Below are positions 52,064 through 61,068 of a DNA stretch of 64,000 nt, piece after piece. The translations under genes were made by a program, and so were the position numbers. This DNA is from Xanthobacteraceae bacterium. GTDB taxonomy: Bacteria; Pseudomonadota; Alphaproteobacteria; Rhizobiales; Xanthobacteraceae. Position 1 is the stretch's first letter. Each line of letters opens with the position of its first letter. The notes under the pieces are model-generated. The model was given only the letters and a program-made list of their open reading frames with translations, was not told the DNA's origin and searched no databases. The DNA lies in NCBI GenBank assembly GCA_022841625.1, contig JALHRD010000019.1, forward strand, positions 1-64,000, given 5' to 3'.

Positions 52064-54349
52064 ATGATGAATTCCAGCAAGCCCAATTTACTTGTCGGCA
52101 GCCCGGTCGAGCGGGTCGAGGACCTGCGTTTCTTGCGCGGGCGCGGCCAGTATGTCGACGATATCGTGCGCGACGGTTTGCTGCATGCTGCGATCTTGCG
52201 CAGTTCGGTGGCGCATGGGCGCATTGTTGCGGTCGATGTCAGCGCCGCTTTGGCGCTGCCCGGCGTCCATGCCGTGATTGCCGCGACGGATATCCGCGAG
52301 GCACTTGGCGCTGTGCCGGCGATTCCGCTGCGGCAGGAGCAGATGCCGGCTTTCAAGCCCTTTGAGCAGCCGGTGATCGCCGACGGTAAGGTGCGTTATG
52401 TCGGCGAGCCGGTCGCGCTGGTGGTGGCCGACAGCGCGGCCATGGCCGAGGATGCGCTGGATGCGGTCGTGCTCGACATTGCCGCCTTGCCGGTGGCCGT
52501 CAAACCGGATTCGGTGGGCGCGCTGCTGGTTGAAAGCACCGGCTCTAACTGCGCCGCGACGCTGACGGCGCTGCGCGGCGACGCCGACGCGGCGTTCAAG
52601 GACGCGCCCTATGTCCGGCGTGAGCGGTTTCGGGTGCAGCGTCATACCGCGGTGCCGATGGAGGCGCGCGGCCTGTTGGCGGAGTGGGATGCGGTGCGCG
52701 GCCACCTGACGGTCTATGGTGCGGCCAAGGTCGCCTTCGCGGTCCGGCGCATTCTCGCGGCACAGCTTGCGCTGTCGGAAGCCGAAATCACCATGCTCGA
52801 AAGCGACGTCGGCGGCGCATTTGGCGTGCGCGGCGAATTTTATCCCGAGGACTTTCTCATTCCGTTCGCCGCCAAGACTGTCGGCCGGCCGGTGAAATGG
52901 ATCGAGGATCGCCGCGAGCATCTCACGGCCACCAATCATGCGCGCGATGTGGTGTGCGAATTGGAGATCGCCTGCGAGCGCGATGGCGCCATCCGCGCGC
53001 TGCGTGGCCACGCCCATGCCGATGTCGGCGCCTATCTGCGGACCAATGGCGCGACCGGCGCGCGCAATGTCGCGCAGGTGTTGTCGGGGCCCTATAGCAT
53101 TCCCCACATTCGGATCGATGTTTCGCTGCATGTCAGCAACAAGACGCCGGTCGGAACTTATCGTGGGCCGGGGCGGTTCGAGGCGGATTTCTTCCGCGAG
53201 CGGCTGTTGGATATGGCGGCGCGCGACCTCAAGCTCGATCCGGTCGAGTTTCGCCGTCGCAATCTGATCGCGGAGGCGCAGATGCCCTACGCGCTCGCCA
53301 CAGTCGCGCCGCCGCTCAACATCGCGACCGAGACCGACACCGGCGATTACCGCATGACCCTCGACCGCTGCCTGGTTGAGATCGATTGGCGCAACAAGAT
53401 CGCATTGCAGGGCAAGCTGATCGACGGCCGGTTCCACGGTCTTGCGGTCAGTTGTTATATCGAAGGCGGCGCGTCGGGACCGCGCGAGAATGCCCGCATG
53501 GTGCTGGAAGCCGACGGCGCAGTCTCGGTCTATGTCGGTTCGTCGGCGGTCGGGCAGGGGCTCGAAACGATTTTCAGCCAGATCGCCGCCGACGCGCTAG
53601 AGATGCCACTGGAGCGCATCCGTGGCGTCTTTCATGGCTCGACCACGCATGTCCGCGAGGGCTTTGGCTCGTTCAGCTCGCGTTCGACGGTGATGGGCGG
53701 TTCGGCGGTGATCGATGCGGCCAATAACCTCAAGACCGCCATTCGCGCGGCGGCTGCGAAACGTCTGGGCTGCGCCGCCGCCGACATCGCCATCGATGGC
53801 GGCCAGGCGCTCGGTCCGGCGCGAACGTCGATCGCGCTCACGCAATTGGCCGGTGTGTCCGCCGAGGGCAGCTATGCCAGCACCAAGCGGACCTACAGTT
53901 ACGGCGCGCATGCCGCGCATGTCGCGGTCGATCCCAAAACCGGGCAGGTCGCGGTGCTCGATTATGTGGCAGTCGAAGATGTCGGACGCATCATCAATCC
54001 CCACACGCTGCATGGCCAATGCATCGGCGCCATTGTGCAGGGGCTCGGCGGCGCGATGCTTGAGCATCTCGTCTATGACGAGGCCGGCCAATTGCTGACC
54101 GGATCGCTCGCCGACTATCTGATGCCAACCGCCAGCGATTTTCCCAGCATTCGCGCCTTCGCGTTGGAGGCGAAGCCGACGCCGCACAATCCGCTGGGCG
54201 CCAAGGGCGCGGGCGAGGGCGGCATTATTCCAGTTGGCGGGCTGATCGCCAATGCGGTGGCGGCCGCGCTCGGCTCGCTCGGCGTCGAGCCGCGTGAACT
54301 GCCGCTGTCGCCGCCGCGGCTGTGGCAGCTGATCCAAGCGGCGCAATAA
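52064..54349 (+). CDS. Molybdenum hydroxylase large subunit (xanthine/aldehyde/CO-DH family)
   Basis: 761 residues of the CoxL/aldehyde-oxidase large-subunit type, which hydroxylates substrate carbon at a molybdopterin-cytosine-dinucleotide centre. Marks are VEDLRFLRGRGQYVDDI, GGAFGVRGEFYPED, TYRGPGRFE (365-373, like the AYRGAGR of form II CoxL), SSAVGQGLETIFSQI and AKGAGEGGI with catalytic Glu718. The FAD-binding and [2Fe-2S] subunits usually encoded beside it are absent. It opens a plus-strand unit with a hydratase and aldolase. Confidence 0.92.
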   Translation: MMNSSKPNLLVGSPVERVEDLRFLRGRGQYVDDIVRDGLLHAAILRSSVAHGRIVAVDVSAALALPGVHAVIAATDIREALGAVPAIPLRQEQMPAFKPFEQPVIADGKVRYVGEPVALVVADSAAMAEDALDAVVLDIAALPVAVKPDSVGALLVESTGSNCAATLTALRGDADAAFKDAPYVRRERFRVQRHTAVPMEARGLLAEWDAVRGHLTVYGAAKVAFAVRRILAAQLALSEAEITMLESDVGGAFGVRGEFYPEDFLIPFAAKTVGRPVKWIEDRREHLTATNHARDVVCELEIACERDGAIRALRGHAHADVGAYLRTNGATGARNVAQVLSGPYSIPHIRIDVSLHVSNKTPVGTYRGPGRFEADFFRERLLDMAARDLKLDPVEFRRRNLIAEAQMPYALATVAPPLNIATETDTGDYRMTLDRCLVEIDWRNKIALQGKLIDGRFHGLAVSCYIEGGASGPRENARMVLEADGAVSVYVGSSAVGQGLETIFSQIAADALEMPLERIRGVFHGSTTHVREGFGSFSSRSTVMGGSAVIDAANNLKTAIRAAAAKRLGCAAADIAIDGGQALGPARTSIALTQLAGVSAEGSYASTKRTYSYGAHAAHVAVDPKTGQVAVLDYVAVEDVGRIINPHTLHGQCIGAIVQGLGGAMLEHLVYDEAGQLLTGSLADYLMPTASDFPSIRAFALEAKPTPHNPLGAKGAGEGGIIPVGGLIANAVAAALGSLGVEPRELPLSPPRLWQLIQAAQ

Positions 54350-54450
54350 TTCGGGTCTGGTTCGGCCATCACGCTGCACCGCAGCGATTGATTTCGGCGC
54401 CGTAACCGTGACAATGCGATGTCCATCGTCTTGCCAATGGGAACACACGC

Positions 54451-55233
54451 ATGCTGTCCGACGCCGATCGTAAGAAAGCCGCCGATATCCTGATCGCCGC
54501 CGAGAAGGAGCGTAAACAGGCGGTCCAGCTCACCAAGACCTTCCCGGACATCGGTTTTGAGGACGCCTATGCGATCTCGACCGAGGTGGCCAATCGCAAG
54601 ATCGCCGCCGGCGCCAAACTGATCGGCCACAAGGTCGGCCTTACCTCGAAGGCAATGCAGCGCTCCTCGCAGATCGACGAGCCGGATTATGGACATCTGC
54701 TCGACAATATGTTGATCGCCGATGGCGCGGCGATCCCGCATGAATCGTTTTGCCGGCCGCGGGTCGAGATTGAGCTGGCCTTCATCCTGGGCAAGCGGCT
54801 GAAGGGGCCGGGCGTCGGCCTGCCCGACGTGTTGCGCGCCACTGAATATGTCGTGCCGGCAATCGAGATCGTCGATGCGCGTTTGCAGGATCAACGCAAG
54901 ATCTTCGACACCATCTCGGACAATGGCGCGGCCGCCGGCATTGTGATCGGCGGCCGTCCGGTCGGCCCGATGGATGTCGACCTGCGCTGGGTCGGCGGCA
55001 TCATGTACAAGAATTCCGAGATCGAGGAGACCGGCGTTGCCGCCGGGGTGCTCGGCCATCCGGCGCTCGGGGTCGCCTGGCTTGCCAACAAGCTCGGCCA
55101 GCATGGCGTGGCGCTTGAGCCGGGCCATCTGGTGCTGGCGGGCTCGTTCACGCGGGTGGTGTTTGCCAATAAGGGCGACACGTTGCATGCCGATTTCGGC
55201 CCGCTGGGCGGCATTGCCGTCCAGTTCGTGTGA
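54451..55233 (+). CDS. 2-keto-4-pentenoate hydratase / HpaH-like hydratase
   Basis: 260 residues of the 2-oxopent-4-dienoate hydratase and 2-oxo-hept-3-ene-dioate hydratase family. Marks are LIGHKVGLTSKAMQRSSQI, EPDYGHLLDNML, PRVEIELAFILGK and LGVAWLANKLGQHG. The enzyme adds water to an enol acid from meta-cleavage of an aromatic ring. It is followed 9 bp later by an aldolase, the usual next step, so the two should act in sequence. Confidence 0.92.
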   Translation: MLSDADRKKAADILIAAEKERKQAVQLTKTFPDIGFEDAYAISTEVANRKIAAGAKLIGHKVGLTSKAMQRSSQIDEPDYGHLLDNMLIADGAAIPHESFCRPRVEIELAFILGKRLKGPGVGLPDVLRATEYVVPAIEIVDARLQDQRKIFDTISDNGAAAGIVIGGRPVGPMDVDLRWVGGIMYKNSEIEETGVAAGVLGHPALGVAWLANKLGQHGVALEPGHLVLAGSFTRVVFANKGDTLHADFGPLGGIAVQFV

Positions 55234-55242
55234 GGCGGACCG

Positions 55243-56007
55243 ATGGAACTCGCGCGCAATAAGTTCAAAGCGGCGATCGCCGAAACCCGCGTGCAGATCG
55301 GGCTGTGGAGCAGTCTATGTAGCAATATCGGCGCCGAGGTGGTTGCCGATGCCGGCTTCGATTGGATCTTGCTTGACGGCGAACATTCGCCGAATGACGT
55401 GCCCAGTGTGATGGCGCAATTGCAGGCGCTCAACGGCGGCACCGCCTCGCCAATCGTGCGGCCGGCCTGGAACGACGCGGTGATGATCAAGCGCTTTCTC
55501 GATGTCGGCGCGCAATCCATTCTGGTGCCCTATGTCCAGAATGCCGATGAGGCGCAGCGCGCGGTCGCGGCGGTGCGCTATCCGCCGGCCGGCATCCGCG
55601 GCGTGGCGGCGAGCACGCGCGCCAATCACTATGGCCGGGTCGACAATTATCTCAAGCGCGCCGACAGCGAGATTTGCCTCCTTGTGCAGGTCGAGACCCG
55701 CTCCGCGCTCGGCGAACTCGAAGCCATCGCCAAGGTCGAGGGCGTCGACGGCGTTTTCATCGGCCCGTCCGATCTGGCGGCTTCGCTCGGCCATATCGGC
55801 AATCCGGCCCATGCCGAAGTGCAGGCGGCGCTCGAAGACGCGGTCAAGCGGCTCAAAGCAATGGGCAAGCCGGCCGGCATCCTCACGCTCAATGAGGAAG
55901 AGGCGCGGCGCTATATCGGCTGGGGCTATTGCTTTGTCGCGGTGGGCTCCGACATCGGTCTGCTCGGGCGCGGCGCCGACGCACTGGCGAAAAGATTCAA
56001 GGCTTGA
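55243..56007 (+). CDS. HpcH/HpaI-family class II aldolase
   Basis: 254 residues with a normal HpcH/HpaI fold: IGLWSSLCSNIGAEVVADAG, FDWILLDGEHSPND, LVPYVQNADEAQRAV, GIRGVAAS, LVQVETRSALGELEAIA and VDGVFIGPSDLAASLG, including the metal-binding Glu and Asp. It cleaves a 4-hydroxy-2-oxo acid, for instance to pyruvate or oxaloacetate plus an aldehyde. With the upstream hydratase it forms the lower part of a ring-cleavage route. Confidence 0.94.
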   Translation: MELARNKFKAAIAETRVQIGLWSSLCSNIGAEVVADAGFDWILLDGEHSPNDVPSVMAQLQALNGGTASPIVRPAWNDAVMIKRFLDVGAQSILVPYVQNADEAQRAVAAVRYPPAGIRGVAASTRANHYGRVDNYLKRADSEICLLVQVETRSALGELEAIAKVEGVDGVFIGPSDLAASLGHIGNPAHAEVQAALEDAVKRLKAMGKPAGILTLNEEEARRYIGWGYCFVAVGSDIGLLGRGADALAKRFKA

Positions 56008-56016
56008 TGCGCGGTA

Positions 56017-56190
56017 CTTGTAGGGTGGGCAAAGGCGCGCTCCCAGTGCGCAGGCCTATCAACGAGTTCGTTGCAGCGCTGTGCCCACCATTTTCCGTGC
56101 ACTCGATCAACTCCACGGTGGGCAAGGCGCTGCATGGCTCCGCGTTGTGGGGCTTGCGCAGGTTGATCGCGCCTTTGCCCACCCTACAAG
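56017..56190. repeat. MITE-like nested palindrome with 23-bp perfect ends
   Basis: The 23 bases at 56017-56039 (CTTGTAGGGTGGGCAAAGG onward) are repeated exactly in reverse at 56168-56190. Inside, GCAGCGC..TGCCCACC (about 56073-56090) pairs with GGTGGGCA..GCGCTGC (about 56116-56134), a second hairpin. No coding or target-site duplication was seen. It looks like a non-autonomous dispersed element. Confidence 0.85.
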
Positions 56191-56202
56191 CATCGTCGAG
56201 AC

Positions 56203-56241
56203 TTGTCGGGTGGGCAAAGGCGCGCTCAAGGCTCGCGCGCT
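56203..56241. repeat. Third partial copy of the GGGTGGGCAAAGGCG repeat
   Basis: GGGTGGGCAAAGGCGCGCT at 56208-56226 matches 56023-56041 over 19 bases, directly oriented. It is followed by a GCTCGCGCGC stretch. It probably is a fragment of the same repeat family as the adjacent nested palindrome. Confidence 0.7.
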
Positions 56242-56281
56242 AACCAGTCGCGCCAAAGTAGCGCCGTGCAAGTCCTTCGCG

Positions 56282-58738
56282 CTACCCCCTGATCCGCGCC
56301 ATGGTGGGATCGTAAAGCGGGCGCAGCGACACTTCCGCCGGATAGAGCTTGCCGGCGATGTCGATCTCCCAGTTTGCGTCTTTCAGATAGGCTTGATCGA
56401 TCGGCGCCCCGGCCTCGATCATGATGAGGCCGACAGCGCCGCCAAGCGTGTGGCCGTAGGAACCGGCGCGTACATAGCCGACCGGCTGGCCGTTGCGGCG
56501 CACGACTTCGGCGTGAAACAGCAAGGGCTCCGGGTCTTTCACCAATACCTGCGCCAGCCGCCGCGTCGGCGGACCCTTGGCCTTCTGGCGCAATGCTGCG
56601 TCGCGGCCGATGAATGACGGCTTGTTGAAGTCGATAAAAAAACCAAGCCCGGTTTCGAAAGCGTTGTCGGTATTGTCGATGTCGTGGCCGTAATCGCGAT
56701 AGCCTTTTTCCAGGCGCAGGCTGGCGAGCGCCTTCAGTCCGGCATGGCGCAGTCCGAACCGCGCGCCGGCTGCGACCAGCCGGTCATAGACCTGCACCGC
56801 CTGTTCGACCGGGATGTAAAGCTCGTAACCGAGTTCGCCGACATAAGTGATGCGCACGCACAGCACGCGCGCGGCGCCGATGTCGATTTCGCGCGCGGCG
56901 CGGAACGGGAATGCGTGGTTGGAAAGATCGGCGCTGGTCAGCGTTTGCAGGAGTTCGCGGGCGCGCGGCCCCTGCAGATTAAGCTGGCAATAGGCCGCGC
57001 TCACATCGGTGACCAGCGCTTGCGCATCGTCGGGGATATGCCGCCGCATCCAGGTCTCGGCGTGCCGGTGCATGGTGTCGGTGACCACCACGAAGAATTG
57101 TTCGTCGTCGCGCTTGGTCACCGTCAGGTCGGCTTCGAGCATGCCCTGGTCGTTGAGCCATTGGGTGTAGGTGATCTGGCCGGCCGCGCCGTCGACATCG
57201 TTGGCGGAAATGTGATTGAGCACGCGTCCGGCGTCGCGTCCGGTCACTGCGAATTTGCTCATGAACGACATGTCCATCAGGATCACGGCCGTGCGCGCCG
57301 CCCGGTGTTCTTCCGCCCACCAGGGAAACCAATTCTGCCGGCCCCAAGACAGCTTCTCGACTTTCGGTTCATGGCCAGGCGGCGCATACCAATCGGCGCC
57401 CTCCCAACCGCTGACGTCGCGGAAATAGGCGCCGCCGGCGGCGATCCGGTCGTGGATCGCCGAGGTCTTCACGCCGCGCGCGGTCTGCGGCGTCATGGTC
57501 GGGTAGTGGCATTTGTAGACCAGGCCGAGCGACTCGATGGTGCGCGCGCGGCGATACTCCGGGTCGGCTTGGAACTTGTGCAGTCGGTCGATGTTGAAGC
57601 CGGTGACGTCGGCATCGGGCGTGCCGTGTACGATCCAATGGGCGAGAAGTCGACCGATGCCGCCGCCGGTGAGGATGCCGATCGAGTTGAGGCCGGCGGC
57701 CACGAAATAATGCGCAAGCTCGGGCGCCTCGCCGACGATCGGGCGCAGATCGGGCGTGAAGCTTTCCGGCCCGCAGAAGAACTTCTTGATGCCAACTTCA
57801 AGCGACACCGGCACGCGCCGCATCGCGGTCTCAAGATAGGGCGTCATGCGCTCCCAGTCGGGCGGAATTTCGCCGAACGAAAAATCCTCCGGGATGCCGT
57901 CAACCTGCCACGGCGCGCAGACCGGCTCGAACAGGCCGATCAACAACCCGCCGACCTCTTCGCGGAAATAGCCATAGGAGGCGGGGTCTTCCAGCACCGG
58001 CATTGACGGCGGCAGGCCGGCGATCGGTTCGGTGATCAGGTAATAATGCTCGGCCGCCTGGTTGGGGATGGTGACGCCATGGCGTTCGCCAAGCTGGCGC
58101 GCCCACATGCCGGCGCAGTTGACGACGTAATCCGCCTGGATGTCGCCGAATGCCGTGCGGACGCCGGTGACGCGCCCATTCCGATGCAGCACATCGCTGA
58201 CAGCCACGCCCTCGATCAGGCGTGCGCCGGCCATGCGCGCCCCCTTGGCGAGCGCCATGGTCACGTCCACCGGGTTGGCGCGGCCATCGTCGGCGACATA
58301 GAAGCCAGCCAGGATGTCGTCGACCCGCGCCAGTGGAAACAAGTGTTTCACCTCGGTCGGTGAAATCTCCTGCACGTCGACACCGCACCAGCGGTTGAAG
58401 GCGGCGACCCGGCGATATTCCTCAAGCCGATCGGCATCGGCCGCGATTTCGATGAAGCCGACCGGATTGAAGCCGGTGGCCTGGCCGGTTTCGGCCTCCA
58501 GTCGCCGGTAGAGGTCGCGGGTGTATTTACGCAGCTCGGTCGAGGTCTCCGAGGTCGAGCCGAAAGTGACGACCAGCCCGGCCGCATGCCAGGTGGTTCC
58601 CGAGGTCAGGCGATCCCGCTCCAAGAGCACGACATCCTTCCAGCCGAGATGCGCAAGATGATAGGCCACCGACGTCCCGATGACGCCGCCGCCAATCACC
58701 ACGACCCGCGCGCGATCCGGCAAAACCGGAGTGGACAT
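56282..58738 (-). CDS. FAD-dependent oxidase, dimethylglycine/sarcosine dehydrogenase-like, with GcvT-type C-terminus
   Basis: 818 residues from MSTPVLPDRARV; an ATG 33 bases earlier is possible. The N-terminal half is a DAO-type flavoprotein with VVIGGGVIGTSVAYHLA and SGTTWHAAGLV, where the His matches the covalent-FAD position of dimethylglycine dehydrogenase-like enzymes. The C-terminal half is a folate-binding aminomethyltransferase (GcvT) fold: HISANDVDG, QGPRARELLQ, VGELGYELYIP and GYVRAGSYGHTLGGAVGL. It should demethylate an N-methyl amino acid and load the carbon on tetrahydrofolate. No Sox-type small subunits are nearby. Confidence 0.92.
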   Translation of the reverse strand: MSTPVLPDRARVVVIGGGVIGTSVAYHLAHLGWKDVVLLERDRLTSGTTWHAAGLVVTFGSTSETSTELRKYTRDLYRRLEAETGQATGFNPVGFIEIAADADRLEEYRRVAAFNRWCGVDVQEISPTEVKHLFPLARVDDILAGFYVADDGRANPVDVTMALAKGARMAGARLIEGVAVSDVLHRNGRVTGVRTAFGDIQADYVVNCAGMWARQLGERHGVTIPNQAAEHYYLITEPIAGLPPSMPVLEDPASYGYFREEVGGLLIGLFEPVCAPWQVDGIPEDFSFGEIPPDWERMTPYLETAMRRVPVSLEVGIKKFFCGPESFTPDLRPIVGEAPELAHYFVAAGLNSIGILTGGGIGRLLAHWIVHGTPDADVTGFNIDRLHKFQADPEYRRARTIESLGLVYKCHYPTMTPQTARGVKTSAIHDRIAAGGAYFRDVSGWEGADWYAPPGHEPKVEKLSWGRQNWFPWWAEEHRAARTAVILMDMSFMSKFAVTGRDAGRVLNHISANDVDGAAGQITYTQWLNDQGMLEADLTVTKRDDEQFFVVVTDTMHRHAETWMRRHIPDDAQALVTDVSAAYCQLNLQGPRARELLQTLTSADLSNHAFPFRAAREIDIGAARVLCVRITYVGELGYELYIPVEQAVQVYDRLVAAGARFGLRHAGLKALASLRLEKGYRDYGHDIDNTDNAFETGLGFFIDFNKPSFIGRDAALRQKAKGPPTRRLAQVLVKDPEPLLFHAEVVRRNGQPVGYVRAGSYGHTLGGAVGLIMIEAGAPIDQAYLKDANWEIDIAGKLYPAEVSLRPLYDPTMARIRG

Positions 58739-59209
58739 CGTCAGAACCCTCGAACCGTTTGGCGACCGCACTCTATTCCGTTAGTCGACGGCTCGGAAAG
58801 CATCGTTGATCCTCCCGCGTCTGTCTTGTGCTAATAGCGAGGGCGAAACGAACGACGCCCAATAGCACGGCCAGCCTGGTCGCGTGAACGATCGCGGTGA
58901 TCGACGCGGTTGATCTCGGTCAATGACGCTCGTGAAAATTAGCTCAACCCTTACGCCTCGATGTATTCGGATGAATCGGGCGCAGGACGAACGGCAAACT
59001 CCGTGACCCTGGAGGGGGAGGGTCGACCGCCTGAGCGAGCATAGCGAGTGATGGCGGTCGGGGTGGGGTGAGTGCCGAAGCGGTTTAGGTCACCCCACCC
59101 CGCTCGCTTCGCTCGCGACCCTCCAGGGGAGGGTGACGGAGCAAGCGGTTCGTGCCGCGATTCCATTTAACGTGGATTTGCTCTGAGCGTACTGCGCTAG
59201 GGAGGTGGT
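58739..59209. other. Intergenic region with repeat element
   Basis: 471 bp upstream of the oxidase and the ZIP gene, divergently oriented. It holds no convincing gene. The right half contains the palindromic repeat 59003-59137; the left half (58739-58990) shows nothing I can assign apart from expected promoter space. Confidence 0.5.
59003..59137. repeat. Palindromic repeat (GGGGTGGGGTGA family)
   Basis: GGGGTGGGGTGA (59060-59071) and TCACCCCACCCC (59090-59101) are perfect 12-bp inverted arms around an 18-base loop. Outside them, GTGACCCTGGAGGG (from 59003) and CCCTCCAGGGGAGGGTGAC (ending 59137) are imperfect counterparts, and GCGAGC/GCTCGC runs lie between. This looks like a dispersed palindromic element of the kind known from Bradyrhizobium-like genomes. 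Confidence 0.8.
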
Positions 59210-59989
59210 GTGGACGGATCGTCGATTTTGATCGGGACCGGGGCGAGCCTTGCCGCCGGGCTCGCGACCGCGCTTGGCACCATACCGATCCTGCTGGTCC
59301 GGCGGGTGTCCCAGACGCTACAGGATACGTTTCTCGGCTTTGCCGCGGGAGTCATGTTGGCGGCCTCGTTCTTTTCTCTCATCATTCCCGGGCTCAACTA
59401 CGCGCAAACGAATTTCGGCAGCCGGCTCTTGGCAGCCGGTGCGATCGGGCTGGCGGTCCTACTTGGCGCGGCGGGTCTTGCCCTGGTCAACCGCGCGGTG
59501 CCGCACGAACACTTCCTGCTTGGCCGCTTCGGTCCGCGCGGTACGCCGCTGCGGCGTACCTGGCTGTTCGTGCTTGCCATCACGCTGCACAATTTCCCGG
59601 AGGGGCTTGCGGTCGGTGTCGGCTTTGGCAGCGGCGACATCGCGAGCGCCACGACACTGGCGATCGGTATCGGACTGCAGAACATGCCGGAAGGTTTGGC
59701 GGTGGCGGCGGCGCTGGCGGCGCTGAACTACAATCGGTTCGTGGCGGCGGCGATCGGTGGCGCCACCGGCCTGGTCGAGCCGATCGCCGGCGCGCTGGGA
59801 GCGGCGGCGGTTTCGGTGTTCCAGCCGCTGCTGCCATGGGCCCTGGGTTTCGCGGCCGGTGCGATGATTTTCGTCATCAGCAATGAGATCGTTCCGGAAA
59901 CCCATCGCCATGGCCACGAAGGCATGGCCACGGCCGGGCTGATGATCGGGGTCGTGTCGATGATGGTTCTGGACGTCGTGTTCACTTGA
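59210..59989 (+). CDS. ZIP-family divalent metal transporter
   Basis: 259 residues, start GTG 59210 after GGGAGG. Eight transmembrane helices are expected. The metal path is in LHNFPEGLAVGVGFG (helix 4) and GLQNMPEGLAVAAAL (helix 5), with a short His-containing segment ETHRHGHEG near the end. Transports zinc or similar ions into the cytoplasm. It stands alone on the plus strand between the oxidase and the hydrolase genes; no regulator is adjacent. Confidence 0.93.
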   Translation: MDGSSILIGTGASLAAGLATALGTIPILLVRRVSQTLQDTFLGFAAGVMLAASFFSLIIPGLNYAQTNFGSRLLAAGAIGLAVLLGAAGLALVNRAVPHEHFLLGRFGPRGTPLRRTWLFVLAITLHNFPEGLAVGVGFGSGDIASATTLAIGIGLQNMPEGLAVAAALAALNYNRFVAAAIGGATGLVEPIAGALGAAAVSVFQPLLPWALGFAAGAMIFVISNEIVPETHRHGHEGMATAGLMIGVVSMMVLDVVFT

Positions 59990-60013
59990 CGTCCTTGGCG
60001 GTGAGGCACTGGC

Positions 60014-60928
60014 TCAGCCCTTGAACACGGTCTCCGGCCGGCTGAAAAACGTGTAGGCGGCATCGTAGAACCGCAGGTAGTTCTTCGATGTTGCCGCGGC
60101 GTGCGCGATGCCGGGCATCATCACATATTCCTTGTCCGGATTTGGCAACAGCTTGAAGAACTCGAGAAGATCCTCGTCGGTGGCGATGCCGTCGTACTGG
60201 CCGCGCAGGATCACGGTCGGGACTTTGATTTCCCGGGGATCGCAGACCGGCAGGTTCTCGCACATGTCGATATAGGTGCCGTTCGGCACGGTGGTTTCGA
60301 TCGCCAGGATTGCGTCGACATAGGGTTTTTTGCGGCTCTCCATCGCGGTCTCGGAGTGGTCGCGGGTCATGGTCGAGAGCAGGAACGCCGGATCGATCGG
60401 GCGGGTCACGCTCGACTTCCATTCGGCGATCTTCTGCGCCCGCTTGATCAGCGTCGGGCTGCCCTTGCCGGTATAGACCATGGCGTCGAGGCCAAGTCGC
60501 TTCACCCGCTCGGGATGTTTTTGCGCAAACAGCGCAGCGCGCAAGGCGCCGGAGGAAAAGCCGATCAACATCAGCGGGCCGCTGTTGCGGTTCTTCATGA
60601 TGTAATCGGTGGCCGCGAGCAGATCGGGCACGCCCTGCGCCACGGTGGCGAGGTGATCCGCCGGCTTGTCGGAGCGGCCATAGCCGAGAAAATCCATCCG
60701 CCAGATGTCAAAGCCGCGGCAGGCGAACCAGTCGAGGATCGACGCGTCGGGGTCGCCGGGAATGTCGAGATCGAAGCCCTGCGAGCCCATCGACGAGCCG
60801 TGCACCAGGAGGATGGTGCCCTTGGGCGGCTGGGTGACCGAGCGCTTCTCGGCCAGGAACAGCTTCTTGCCGTTCGATTGCGTCCAATGCTCGTGGCTGG
60901 GCTGCCGCGTCGTCGTCACCGTGCTCAT
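60014..60928 (-). CDS. Alpha/beta hydrolase
   Basis: 304 residues with LLVHGSSMGSQGFDL (oxyanion-hole His43 region), WRMDFLGYGRSDKP and the nucleophile elbow LIGFSSGALRAALFA with Ser125. MPGIAHAAATSKNY near the C-terminus holds a candidate catalytic His. Such enzymes hydrolyse esters or carbon-carbon bonds, including ring-fission products. It is the last of three minus-strand genes after receptor 8 and the BenD-like SDR, 140 bp after the SDR. Confidence 0.88.
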   Translation of the reverse strand: MSTVTTTRQPSHEHWTQSNGKKLFLAEKRSVTQPPKGTILLVHGSSMGSQGFDLDIPGDPDASILDWFACRGFDIWRMDFLGYGRSDKPADHLATVAQGVPDLLAATDYIMKNRNSGPLMLIGFSSGALRAALFAQKHPERVKRLGLDAMVYTGKGSPTLIKRAQKIAEWKSSVTRPIDPAFLLSTMTRDHSETAMESRKKPYVDAILAIETTVPNGTYIDMCENLPVCDPREIKVPTVILRGQYDGIATDEDLLEFFKLLPNPDKEYVMMPGIAHAAATSKNYLRFYDAAYTFFSRPETVFKG

Positions 60929-61068
60929 GAACTCACCACCCTCGTTGGCCGATTGATCCTGGCATTCCGCGCGATGTCCGCGGAATGTGGGTCAATACCA
61001 CATCGGTAAGCTTGTGAAAGCGCGGATTGGGGGAGGTCTTCAGGCGGGTAGCGCCCGGCTGGCCGCCG

